From positions 1 to 21,614 of the forward strand of contig JAUQZD010000026.1 of NCBI GenBank assembly GCA_030587405.1: a DNA stretch of 21,614 nucleotides. Reading direction: 5' to 3'. Positions 14,827 through 21,614 of this stretch are shown here, in pieces. The stretch is from Candidatus Freyrarchaeum guaymasense. Its GTDB lineage: Archaea > Asgardarchaeota > Jordarchaeia > Jordarchaeales > Freyrarchaeaceae. The translations under genes and the position numbers were made by a program. Below the pieces are notes generated by a model, which saw only the letters and a program-made list of their open reading frames with translations, searched no databases and had not been told where the DNA came from. Within the stretch, counting starts at the first letter, position 1. Each line of letters opens with the position of its first letter.

Positions 14827-14905
14827 TTCCAAAAGAATACGTTGCAGCAGTGAAAGGGGCAGGTGGACTAGGCCGAGAGGAGCGCAAGCGTCTTTTTTCA
14901 CCTAA

Positions 14906-14971
14906 GGAGAGAAAGGAAGGCTGAAAGGTCTCCCCTACTAAGCCCCCCTTCTCTCCCCTCTCTGATTTTTT
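14906..14971 (+). terminator. Long imperfect hairpin followed by a T-run
   Basis: GGAGAGAA-GG (14906-14916, one bulged A) pairs with CCTTCTCTCC (14947-14956), and inside it GGC (14919-14921) pairs with GCC (14942-14944). A T6 run follows at 14966-14971. It looks like a strong terminator or the end of a small RNA. A further T6 lies at 14893-14898. Confidence 0.45.
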
Positions 14972-15204
14972 AATTCTTCAAACCCTCCGGTAGCACTTAA
15001 AGTGAAGTCTAACTTAAGAGGGAGAGTGTAGTGTTTAGATGATGAACTAACTGCTTGGCATGTTTCTTGTCTTTTTTGTCTTTTTAAGCGATTTAGCGTG
15101 ATGAGCTAAGGTTGGAGTACGTTTCTCTCGTGCTGAAAGGGAGTATAAGAAAGTATAAGAAAACTTGAAAAATAATTAAAAAATATTTAAATAACATGTT
15201 TCCA
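14972..15204 (+). other. AT-rich gap without a gene
   Basis: No open frame or complete RNA gene found. It holds T-rich runs (15066-15085) and two box-C-like RTGATGA sequences (15039-15045, 15098-15104) that do not make a proper C/D RNA. The AT-rich end (15165-15200) leads into the promoter of the GvpD-like gene, where CTATAATATTT (15205-15215) is a TATA candidate. Confidence 0.4.
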
Positions 15205-15253
15205 CTATAATATTTTGCAGTACTTTTAACTGAGTTATTGGGGGAGGATTCTT

Positions 15254-16669
15254 TTGTCTTCTGGTGACATTAAGCTGCCAGATGAGCTCGCTGAGGCGTG
15301 TACTCGTGAGAGAGGGTTTAGCTTTCTTGTTAGGGGGGATCCCGGGTCCGGAAAGACCATTTTAATGCTAAGTGTTTGCAAGCTTCTTAAGGGGTTTAGC
15401 GACACCTTTTATGTCACGTCAAGGGTGACAGCCGATGAGCTCGTCGTTGACTACCCTCTAGCTAGGGAGGCCTTAGATAAGGATAAGCTTATAGACGCTA
15501 CAGAAAGCAAAGCGGAAACTAAGCTGGAGATGATGGTTTCCCTAAGAATGTACGATAAGCCTTCTTTCCTACAGACAATTTATTCTTTTATTAAGAAAAG
15601 TGGTAAGCCTGCTACGGTCATTGTTGATAGTTTGGAGGCTTTAAAGTTTGCCTTGAAAATGCCGCAGGATGACATGTCCCTCGAGGAGGCCCTGATCGAC
15701 ATTTCCAGGGAGACTTCAGGAAAGATTTTCTTCGTCATGGAAAGCTCTAAGAGGACGGTTCTAGATTACATGGTTGACGGGATAATTACCCTTCAAAAGA
15801 GTGGTGAGGGTAGGCTCATCAGAACTCTTAGAGTAGAGAAGATGCGTGGCATTCCGATAAGGCAGCAAGTACATCTTTTCACCCTGAGAAACGGTGTTTT
15901 CCAAGCCATAGAGTCGGAGCGCTTCTCCTTAGCGCAGAGGGTCGCTAGATCCGACGTGAAGCCAAGCATGACCCCATGCTCACCCCAACATGCCAACTAT
16001 ATTTCGACGGGCATAAAGGGGTTAGATGAGCTGCTTGGAGGAGGCTACCTTAAAGGAAGCTTTAACCTTATCGAAATAAAAGGTGGTGTGGGGGAAAGAT
16101 ACGACTATCTTTACATACCAACTATAGTGAACCACATCCTTAAGGGGGGAAGCATAGCCATAATCCCGCCGGGGGGAACTCCTGGGAGAACCGTGATGAA
16201 CCTTCTATTCCGCCTCCTACCCGAAGAGCAAGTTGAAAGACGAGTCATAGTGGGAGACGTAGCAAGCAGATACTCCGAGGAAGCCGGTGAAAGCGTAGTT
16301 CCCTTAAAAGGAGAAGACATTCCTAAGGACTTTAGCTCCCTGCTTCACATGCTAGGCGAACGAGAGGGAGATAAAATAATTGTTGTAGGAATGGATACGC
16401 TGGAGCACTTGTACGGGCTAGACCAGCTGGCATTAGCCTTAGGGGAGATGGCTACGGCAGCTAAGCGATCCGGGATCGTTGAAATAGGACTGGTTAAGTA
16501 CGGTCAAGCAGTGATAGATGCACTTAACCACCTAGCAGATACGCATATGAGGGTTGAAAACGTTGAGGGAACGGTTGTAGCCTACGGCGTTATCCCCCAT
16601 ACACCAGCGTTCTCCCCTCGACTTACCGACGAAAAAGGGTTAAACGTTGAGATAATACCAATAGTGTAA
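15254..16669 (+). CDS. GvpD-like P-loop ATPase
   Basis: RecA/KaiC-superfamily protein of 471 residues resembling GvpD, the regulator first known from haloarchaeal gas-vesicle clusters and found in other archaea. Its opening (ELAEACTRERGFSFLVRGDP, then FYVTSRVTADELV and LIDATES) matches that family. Walker A is GDPGSGKT (28-35), Walker B is TVIVDSLE (121-128). A second RecA-like half begins at STGIKGLDELLGGG (251-264), but its P-loop place reads EIKGGVGERYDY, without the GKT, so only the first half should bind and hydrolyse ATP. No DNA-binding domain is evident. TTG start at 15254 with GGAGGA five bases upstream. It precedes a two-domain KaiC-like gene in the same orientation, and no gas-vesicle structural gene is in the window, so the role is probably signalling rather than vesicle control. 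Confidence 0.78.
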   Translation: MSSGDIKLPDELAEACTRERGFSFLVRGDPGSGKTILMLSVCKLLKGFSDTFYVTSRVTADELVVDYPLAREALDKDKLIDATESKAETKLEMMVSLRMYDKPSFLQTIYSFIKKSGKPATVIVDSLEALKFALKMPQDDMSLEEALIDISRETSGKIFFVMESSKRTVLDYMVDGIITLQKSGEGRLIRTLRVEKMRGIPIRQQVHLFTLRNGVFQAIESERFSLAQRVARSDVKPSMTPCSPQHANYISTGIKGLDELLGGGYLKGSFNLIEIKGGVGERYDYLYIPTIVNHILKGGSIAIIPPGGTPGRTVMNLLFRLLPEEQVERRVIVGDVASRYSEEAGESVVPLKGEDIPKDFSSLLHMLGEREGDKIIVVGMDTLEHLYGLDQLALALGEMATAAKRSGIVEIGLVKYGQAVIDALNHLADTHMRVENVEGTVVAYGVIPHTPAFSPRLTDEKGLNVEIIPIV

Positions 16670-16884
16670 GAGCTCGTAACGTCTTTACGTCCTTCCTCCA
16701 TTAACTGAACGTTTTCGGGTGAAAGATTTCCCAGGGGGCTGCAACCGTTCGTAGGTGTTTCCCATGCCTTTCCAAGTGTTCTATGATGGATCATGGAGAG
16801 AAAATGGTTTAGGATTTAATTTAAGAGCTTAAAAGGAGCGTGCACTTTCCTTAAGAATAGGAAGCTTAAAAAGGTGCAGGTAGA
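16670..16884 (+). other. Intergenic stretch before the KaiC-like gene
   Basis: No gene seen. It ends in TATA-like sequences CTTAAAAAGG (about 16864-16873) and ACTATAAGAA (16885-16894), either of which could drive the KaiC-like gene. The second would give a start near 16911-16916, suiting a leaderless GTG. Confidence 0.35.
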
Positions 16885-16910
16885 ACTATAAGAAGTAAGC
16901 ATGTTGGCGG

Positions 16911-18347
16911 GTGTGCCCGAAATGGCTAAGCGATGCTTTATGGGAGGCCCATGCTCCTAGTCTACGTGGGGGTGCTTTCTTGCGTTTAGGTGTTAAGGGG
17001 TTAGACGATGTTATCCGAGATTTCCCAGATAGCGGGCTAGTCATAATTGCAGGCGGTCCAGGTATTGGTAAGAGTGTTTTGGCTGGGCAGTTCATTTATA
17101 GGGGGGTTGTTGATTACGGCGAAAGAGGGGTTTATGTGAGTTTCTCTGAAACCAAAGCTGCCTTTTACGCTAGCATGGCGTCGCTTGGCATGGACTTTGA
17201 AAAGCTGGAGAGGGAGGGACTCTTCCACTTTCTTAATTTCTTCATTTCAAGAAAGGAGGATTTTAGCCTCTCACTCGACAGCTTGCTGGAGTCCATCTCT
17301 AAGTTTAATGCGAGAAGGGTGGTGTGCGATTCGATAAGCGTCATTTCCCCCCTGCTAAGCGAGTTCGAAACAAGAAAGCTCATCCAGGTTTTAAAGGCCT
17401 TAGTTGTCAACATGAACGCCCTCTGCGTCCTCGTATGCGAGACATCCAGCGAGGCTAAGAGCGACGAGCTCGGCTCCCTAGGCTTCGTCTCCGACGTGAT
17501 CATCCTTTTAAGGTGGAGGGAGGAGGGAGCCTGGAGGGTTAAGGAGCTCGAAGTTTTAAAGGTTAGAGGCGTTCCCGTCGAGAAAGGCATCTACGAGTTC
17601 GACATAGACAGGAAGCATGGCGGCCTATGGGTTATCTCACCTCCAAAACCCGCTCTTAGAGGGGGTCGCTGGGAGAGGGTGGCGACGGGGGTTGAGTGGC
17701 TTGACGACGCTCTTCAAGGCGGATTGTATCGTGGCTCTCTAACCATGGTCAAAGGCGAGTCGGGAACAGGTAAGACGTGTCTCTGCATACACATAGCTGC
17801 TAACTCAGCTAGTAGAGGAGAAAAATGCGTTTACGTGTCTACTGAGGAGAGTGAGGACGAAGTTTACCATCTTCTCGAAGAGTTTGGTTTTAACTTGGAA
17901 TCCATTAAAGGCGGCATGCGCGTCATACGCTTAATGCCTGACGAGAGCAGCCCGTCAAGGCTATACAGCTTCTTCGACTGCCTGGTGGACGAGGAGAAGC
18001 CAAGCATTCTGGTCATCGACAGCTTAACCCCGTTCAAGTATGCAATGAGCCATGAACGCTTCTACAAGTTTTTAAGGTACATGCAGTCCCTAGTTAAAGC
18101 TAACAGGTTCGTGCTGGTCGCCACATCAACCCTCTCGCTAATCGAGGAAACAGTCGAGACGGACATAATAGGCCTCTTCGACAACCTGTTCATCCTGCGG
18201 CATGCCTTAACGGACGGAGCCCCCCATAAAACACTATTTATAGTTAAAGCGAGGAGCAGCGACCACCAGAAGACACCTCTACGGTTTGAAGTAACAACTC
18301 AGGGGATAAGAACGGTTGGCGAGAGGGCGCCAATGACCGCCACATGA
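16911..18347 (+). CDS. Two-domain KaiC-like ATPase
   Basis: RecA-superfamily ATPase with two KaiC-type domains, 478 residues. Domain 1: RLGVKGLDDVIRDFP, Walker A GGPGIGKS (48-55), Walker B RRVVCDSISVI. Domain 2: VATGVEWLDDALQGG, Walker A GESGTGKT (282-289), Walker B SILVIDSLTPF. The catalytic acidic pair usual in KaiC (EE) is kept in domain 2 (YVSTEESEDEV) but reads SET in domain 1 (YVSFSETKAAF), suggesting unequal activity. Both P-loops are intact, unlike the preceding GvpD-like protein. Archaeal KaiC-like proteins are thought to be signalling ATPases; a clock role is not implied. Start: GTG 16911 gives 25 extra residues before the fold; TTG 16980, preceded by GGGGGTG, would begin exactly at the domain and is a real alternative. 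Confidence 0.85.
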   Translation: MCPKWLSDALWEAHAPSLRGGAFLRLGVKGLDDVIRDFPDSGLVIIAGGPGIGKSVLAGQFIYRGVVDYGERGVYVSFSETKAAFYASMASLGMDFEKLEREGLFHFLNFFISRKEDFSLSLDSLLESISKFNARRVVCDSISVISPLLSEFETRKLIQVLKALVVNMNALCVLVCETSSEAKSDELGSLGFVSDVIILLRWREEGAWRVKELEVLKVRGVPVEKGIYEFDIDRKHGGLWVISPPKPALRGGRWERVATGVEWLDDALQGGLYRGSLTMVKGESGTGKTCLCIHIAANSASRGEKCVYVSTEESEDEVYHLLEEFGFNLESIKGGMRVIRLMPDESSPSRLYSFFDCLVDEEKPSILVIDSLTPFKYAMSHERFYKFLRYMQSLVKANRFVLVATSTLSLIEETVETDIIGLFDNLFILRHALTDGAPHKTLFIVKARSSDHQKTPLRFEVTTQGIRTVGERAPMTAT

Positions 18348-18372
18348 AACGTGAAGCTAAATGTTAGTAGAG

Positions 18373-18412
18373 GCGTTCAACGGAAAGATTTTTCAACTTT
18401 CCACTTAAACGC
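18373..18412 (+). terminator. Nested hairpin between KaiC-like and alcohol dehydrogenase genes
   Basis: GCGTT (18373-18377) pairs with AACGC (18408-18412), and inside it GGAAAG (18382-18387) pairs with CTTTCC (18397-18402) around a T-rich loop. It lies between two same-strand genes and could end the first transcript or sit in the second's leader. Confidence 0.4.
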
Positions 18413-18432
18413 TCCTTTACGGAGGGATCTCC

Positions 18433-19671
18433 TTGAAGGCTATAGTTATCGACTTCAGCCTCTCTAAGGCTGCCTTAACTCTTGCAGGAGCTAAGCTGTC
18501 TAAGAGCGCATACTACGGTCCTCTCTCCATGGTCTCGTTCAGAGCAGACTACCCTGAGCCTAAGCTGCCAGGGCCAGAATGGGTAAAGGTCAGAAGTGTC
18601 CTCTCAGGGATCTGCGGGTCTGACATGCGCCTCATAACGCTTTCGGAAAGCATGTACCTCTACCCCCTAACGTCTTTCCCCCTCATCCCCGGACACGAAG
18701 TTGTCGGCGTGGTTGAAGAGGTTGGCTCAAAGGCTGAGGGCGTGGAGGAGGGGGACAGAGTAGTTTTAGACGACGTGCTGCCATGCAGAGTTAGGGGGAT
18801 AAAAGACGCATGCCCGTCGTGCCGTGAGGGAAGGTACTCCCTATGCTACAACTTTGATAGAGGAGTTATTTCCCCGGGACTCTTCACCGGCTTCTGCAGG
18901 GATACTGGGGGGGCATGGGGGGAGTACTTCGTAGCACATCACTCCCAACTCTTCAAGGTCCCTGAGAACGTCAGCGACGATAAGGCAGTCTTCACCGAGC
19001 CATTCTCCGTTTCCCTTCACGCAGCATTGAAGGGGATTTTAAGCGTTCCAGAGGATGGAACCGTGGCCGTGGTAGGGTGTGGCATGATGGGTATAGGCGT
19101 AATAACGGCACTTCGCACACTAGGGTTCAAGGGGGAGATAATAGGCGTCGACATCTACAGGTTTCAGACCGAGACAGCTAGGAGGTTTGGGGCCAGCAAA
19201 ACCATCTGCCTCGAGGAGGGCGGTAAAACCATAGAGGGGGTAGCGGAGTTGACGGGTGGAAGGGTGTACTATCCTCCAAGAGATAAGCCGATGTTCGTTG
19301 GAGGAGGAGTCGACGTGGTCTTCGAGTGCGTTGGCCAAGCGCAAACCGTAGACGACTCGTTAAGGATAGCCAAGCCAGGAGGAACGGTGGTTCTCGTAGG
19401 AACAGCAGGCAAACTGAAGGAGGTCGACTGGGCTCCCATATTCTCTAAGGAGCTAACCGTTAAGGGAGTTATAGGGTTTGGGGAGGAGCGCGTGGACGGT
19501 GAATCCAGGAGGGCATTCGACCTTGCACTGGAAATGTTCTCCAGTGGAAAAGTAGACCTTTCCCCTCTGCTAACACACAAGTTCCCCCTTGAAAAATATA
19601 AGGAGGCCCTATGGACAGCTCTTAACAAGAATAAAGCTAAAGCCATTAAGATCGCTTTCACATTCTCATAG
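18433..19671 (+). CDS. Zinc-dependent alcohol dehydrogenase (medium-chain)
   Basis: NAD(P)-dependent medium-chain dehydrogenase of 412 residues, cytosolic, oxidising an alcohol to an aldehyde or ketone. Catalytic zinc ligands: C61 in SGICGSD and H88/E89 in IPGHEVVG. Structural zinc ligands: C118, C127, C130 and C138 (LPC, then ACPSCREGRYSLC). The nucleotide domain has VVGCGMMGIGV with D in GVDIYRF, which favours NAD over NADP. It is longer than typical 340-350-residue members because of a 25-residue N-terminal extension to the usual start region and a loop (GRVYYPPRDKPMFVGGG) before the sixth strand. TTG start at 18433, GGAGG (18421-18425) seven bases upstream. The ferredoxin and aldehyde oxidoreductase genes follow on the same strand after about 250 bases, suggesting an alcohol-to-acid route; the substrate is not known. 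Confidence 0.88.
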   Translation: MKAIVIDFSLSKAALTLAGAKLSKSAYYGPLSMVSFRADYPEPKLPGPEWVKVRSVLSGICGSDMRLITLSESMYLYPLTSFPLIPGHEVVGVVEEVGSKAEGVEEGDRVVLDDVLPCRVRGIKDACPSCREGRYSLCYNFDRGVISPGLFTGFCRDTGGAWGEYFVAHHSQLFKVPENVSDDKAVFTEPFSVSLHAALKGILSVPEDGTVAVVGCGMMGIGVITALRTLGFKGEIIGVDIYRFQTETARRFGASKTICLEEGGKTIEGVAELTGGRVYYPPRDKPMFVGGGVDVVFECVGQAQTVDDSLRIAKPGGTVVLVGTAGKLKEVDWAPIFSKELTVKGVIGFGEERVDGESRRAFDLALEMFSSGKVDLSPLLTHKFPLEKYKEALWTALNKNKAKAIKIAFTFS

Positions 19672-19919
19672 AACCACTCAGCCACTTCAAACATGCTTTT
19701 ATAGCGGCTGGCGGTGTCCGCTCCACACCCCTTCCTTCATATCTTTTACAATTTTTTACAATTTTCCATTTACCTTACATTGAAGCCCTTCAAAGCCGCC
19801 CCAGGAGGGTGCTGGGAAGTAGTTAACGTGAACCTTAAAAGTTCTCCTTAAATTGCAAAGCATGCTTCATTCCGCCATGTTTATTAGAGTTTAACGTGTC
19901 TCGTTCTAGGGGGGTTATC
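19672..19919 (+). other. Intergenic stretch with T-rich direct repeat
   Basis: No gene seen. It holds a near-tandem repeat of TTTTACAATTTT (about 19744-19765), likely a transcription end for the dehydrogenase gene, a palindrome AAGCATGCTT at 19858-19867, and ACCTTAAAAG (about 19832) as a possible TATA box for the ferredoxin gene. Confidence 0.4.
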
Positions 19920-20324
19920 TTGGTTAAAAGGCTTGCTGTAGTTGACCCCGAGCGCTGCGTGGGATGCCAGCTTTGCATGTTTGCCTGCACACGCAGGTTC
20001 AGCGTTGGAGGGTTCGGAAGAAGCACGATTCACGTGAAGTCCGTTGGAGGGGTTGAGCGTGGCTACGTGGTGGTGGTTTGCAGAGCATGCGATGATCCTG
20101 CACCATGTGCTAAGGTGTGCCCGACGGACGCGCTGGTCTCAAGAGGCGGAAAGGGGGTTAGGCTTATAAGGGACAGGTGCATTGGCTGCCAGAGGTGTGT
20201 TGAGGCATGCCCTATAGGGGCCGTCTTCTGGGATGACGAGATCAATAAGCCAGCCATATGCGTCTACTGCGGCTACTGCGCCGACTATTGCCCCTACAAC
20301 GTTATAAAGCTGGAGGAGGTGTAA
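19920..20324 (+). CDS. Polyferredoxin-type iron-sulfur protein with four [4Fe-4S] clusters
   Basis: Electron carrier of 134 residues with sixteen cysteines in four CxxCxx(x)CxxxC sets: C13/C16/C19/C23, C54/C57/C63/C67, C87/C90/C93/C97 and C114/C117/C120/C124. This is the arrangement of Fe-S subunits of the DMSO-reductase type and of those that accompany aldehyde oxidoreductases. It is cytosolic with no twin-arginine signal. It lies directly before the oxidoreductase gene (4-base gap), so it probably takes electrons from that enzyme and passes them to ferredoxin or another partner. Start at TTG 19920 (MVKRLAVVDPERC) behind GGGGGG; an in-frame GTG at 19896 adds eight residues and has no ribosome site. 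Confidence 0.85.
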   Translation: MVKRLAVVDPERCVGCQLCMFACTRRFSVGGFGRSTIHVKSVGGVERGYVVVVCRACDDPAPCAKVCPTDALVSRGGKGVRLIRDRCIGCQRCVEACPIGAVFWDDEINKPAICVYCGYCADYCPYNVIKLEEV

Positions 20325-20328
20325 TGAT

Positions 20329-21614
20329 TTGTCGGAGAACATTCCCTCAAAGGTTCTCTACGTGGATCTTTCTAGAAGACGGTTCTGGGCAGAGGACAGG
20401 AGAGATCTTTTCGAGGAGTACCTTGGTGGTTCTGGCGTTGCGATCCAGCTTCTTAAGGAGGAGTGCCCTAAAGGGGCAGACCCTCTGGGACCTGACAACC
20501 CCATAGTTTTCGCTGTAGGCCCGTTGACCTCCCTCTTCCCGATGGCATCCAAGACTGTAGCCATGTTTAAGTCTCCTTTAACTGGGGAGTTAGGGGAGAG
20601 CCATGCTGGCGGAAGAAGCGCTATAGCCATAAGGTCTACTGGTTACGGGGCGATCGTGATTAAGGGTTCAAGCGACATCCCGGTCTACGTAGCTGTCCAC
20701 GACGGCAAGGTTTACTTCCGCGACGCCTCAGCCTACTGGGGTATGGAGAGCACCTTAACGGTTGGAAGGGTGATAAGGGAGAACGAGCCGGGTAGCGGTG
20801 TGAGAACCATAATGAGGATCGGGGCTGCCGGCGAGAGGCTGGTCAGGTACGCCATGGTTACGACGGAGACGTTCAGACACTTTGGAAGGCTCGGACTGGG
20901 AGCTGTCTTCGGAAGCAAGAAGCTTAAAGCAGTGGTCGTCTCCGGGAGGAACGTCGTGCCGGTTAAGGAGAAGAAGCTTTACAGGGACTTGTACGACGAG
21001 GTTTTCAAGGTGATGGTTGAGTCGGACGCCCTTAAAAAATACCATGAAATAGGGACTCCTATAAACGTCCTCACCCTCAACTCCATTAAAGGGCTTCCAA
21101 CACGTAATCTTAAAAGCGCCGAGTTTGAAGGTGCTGAGCGTATATCCGGAGAATACCTAGCGGAAAACTTCCTCGGGAGAAGGGTTGCATGCGCCCACTG
21201 CCCAATAGCATGCATACACCTAGCAGCCCTAAGGGAGCCGTACGAGGACGAGCCCTACTTCTACAAGACAACGTGGGTCTCATACGATTACGAGTTAACC
21301 TACGCTCTAGGATCAATGCTTGGAATATCGGACACCCACGGGTTCCTAATGCTCCTCGACGAGGTGGAAAAGCAAGGTGTTGACGCCATGAGCACGGGAG
21401 TATGCTTAGCGTGGGCTACGGAGGCCTACGAGAAAGGGTTATTGTCGAGAGGAGACCTGGAAGGGTTGGAGCCGAAATGGGGGGACTATGAAACATACAT
21501 AAAAATGGTGGAATTGATCGTTGAGCAGCCTAACGAGTTCTATAAGCACTTGGCCATGGGAGTCGAGGCTGCCGCGTCAAGGTATGGTGGCTTAGACTTC
21601 GCCCTCGCCTTCGG
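20329..21614 (+). CDS. aor: Tungsten-type aldehyde:ferredoxin oxidoreductase, N-terminal part (cut by window edge)
   Basis: Oxidises aldehydes to carboxylic acids with ferredoxin as acceptor, using a tungsten (or molybdenum) bis-pterin cofactor and one [4Fe-4S] cluster. The first 428 residues are present; the family is about 600 long, so the C-terminal quarter lies beyond the right edge. Visible marks: KVLYVDLSRRRFW, the LGGSGVA loop, GPLTS, GELGESHAGG, the pterin-site FGRLGLGAVFGSKKLKAV (185-202), and cluster ligands C288/C291/C295 (CAHCPIAC), the same positions as in the Pyrococcus enzyme. The fourth cluster Cys falls outside the window. TTG start at 20329 with GGAGGAGGT eight bases upstream, inside the end of the ferredoxin gene. 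It is co-transcribed with that gene. It could be another AOR-family member (formaldehyde or glyceraldehyde-3-phosphate type), which the missing end would help decide. Confidence 0.9.
   Translation, partial: MSENIPSKVLYVDLSRRRFWAEDRRDLFEEYLGGSGVAIQLLKEECPKGADPLGPDNPIVFAVGPLTSLFPMASKTVAMFKSPLTGELGESHAGGRSAIAIRSTGYGAIVIKGSSDIPVYVAVHDGKVYFRDASAYWGMESTLTVGRVIRENEPGSGVRTIMRIGAAGERLVRYAMVTTETFRHFGRLGLGAVFGSKKLKAVVVSGRNVVPVKEKKLYRDLYDEVFKVMVESDALKKYHEIGTPINVLTLNSIKGLPTRNLKSAEFEGAERISGEYLAENFLGRRVACAHCPIACIHLAALREPYEDEPYFYKTTWVSYDYELTYALGSMLGISDTHGFLMLLDEVEKQGVDAMSTGVCLAWATEAYEKGLLSRGDLEGLEPKWGDYETYIKMVELIVEQPNEFYKHLAMGVEAAASRYGGLDFALAF

Noticed and set aside
15039..15136. Box C/D small RNA candidate: ATGATGA, GTGATGA and CTGA.
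   Set aside because: Spacing is wrong (28 bases from C' to D and no D' box between the C boxes), and terminal stems are absent.
16907..16950. Sequence resembling the 5' part of an archaeal tRNA (GCGGGTGTGCCCGA, then ATGGCTAAG).
   Set aside because: The D-stem does not close, there is no T-arm, and no CACCCGC acceptor strand follows. It also lies in the open frame of the KaiC-like gene. A tRNA scan of 16890-17010 would settle whether it is a relic.
16901..16960. Short frame MLAGVPEMAKRCFMGGPCS starting at ATG 16901.
   Set aside because: Nineteen codons without independent support; it overlaps the KaiC-like start region.
19744..19765. TTTTACAATTTT near-tandem repeat as part of a CRISPR or other array.
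   Set aside because: Only two units, low complexity, no spacers; best read as a T-rich transcript end.

Overview
The window reads as archaeal DNA, most likely from a thermophilic member of the TACK (Thermoproteota-like) group, although I cannot name the lineage. Several gene starts have an archaeal TATA-like box about 25-29 bases upstream and no Shine-Dalgarno site (apparently leaderless). Others use GTG or TTG behind GGAGG-type sites. The gene content fits this: GvpD-like and KaiC-like ATPases, V4R-domain proteins, a tungsten-type aldehyde:ferredoxin oxidoreductase and a multi-cluster ferredoxin. No CRISPR array, insertion sequence, complete tRNA or rRNA was seen.

Layout. 1-475 (-): start of a short-chain dehydrogenase, cut by the window edge. 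556-1230 (+): HAD phosphatase. 1358-2548 (+): two-HTH Lrp-like regulator. 2630-5678 (+): a redox-sensor-like block made of a V4R-like protein, a thioredoxin fused to two V4R domains, and a Cys-rich protein with a thioredoxin-like C-terminus. 5684-8791 (-): a 1035-residue orphan whose N-terminus resembles a longin/roadblock-type domain. 9126-10811 (+): ATP-type PEP carboxykinase behind a long, foldable leader. 11040-12008 (+): radical SAM/SPASM protein with no ordinary in-frame start codon. 12291-12671 (+): small helical orphan. 12674-13582 (-): spermidine synthase family. 13934-14770 (+): tandem DGC-motif proteins. 15254-16669 and 16911-18347 (+): GvpD-like P-loop protein and two-domain KaiC-like ATPase. 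18433-19671 (+): zinc alcohol dehydrogenase. 19920-20324 and 20329-21614 (+): four-cluster ferredoxin protein and aldehyde:ferredoxin oxidoreductase, the last cut by the window edge.

How the genes fit together. The right end suggests alcohol to aldehyde to acid oxidation with electrons passed to ferredoxin. PEP carboxykinase links C4 acids to PEP. The 2630-5678 block has many conserved cysteines and thioredoxin folds, and suggests a thiol-based or small-ligand sensor. GvpD-like and KaiC-like proteins lie side by side without any gas-vesicle structural gene in view. The least explained items are the 1035-residue orphan, the Trx-V4R-V4R protein with its Cys-rich neighbour, the structured PEPCK leader and the broken-looking start of the radical SAM gene.
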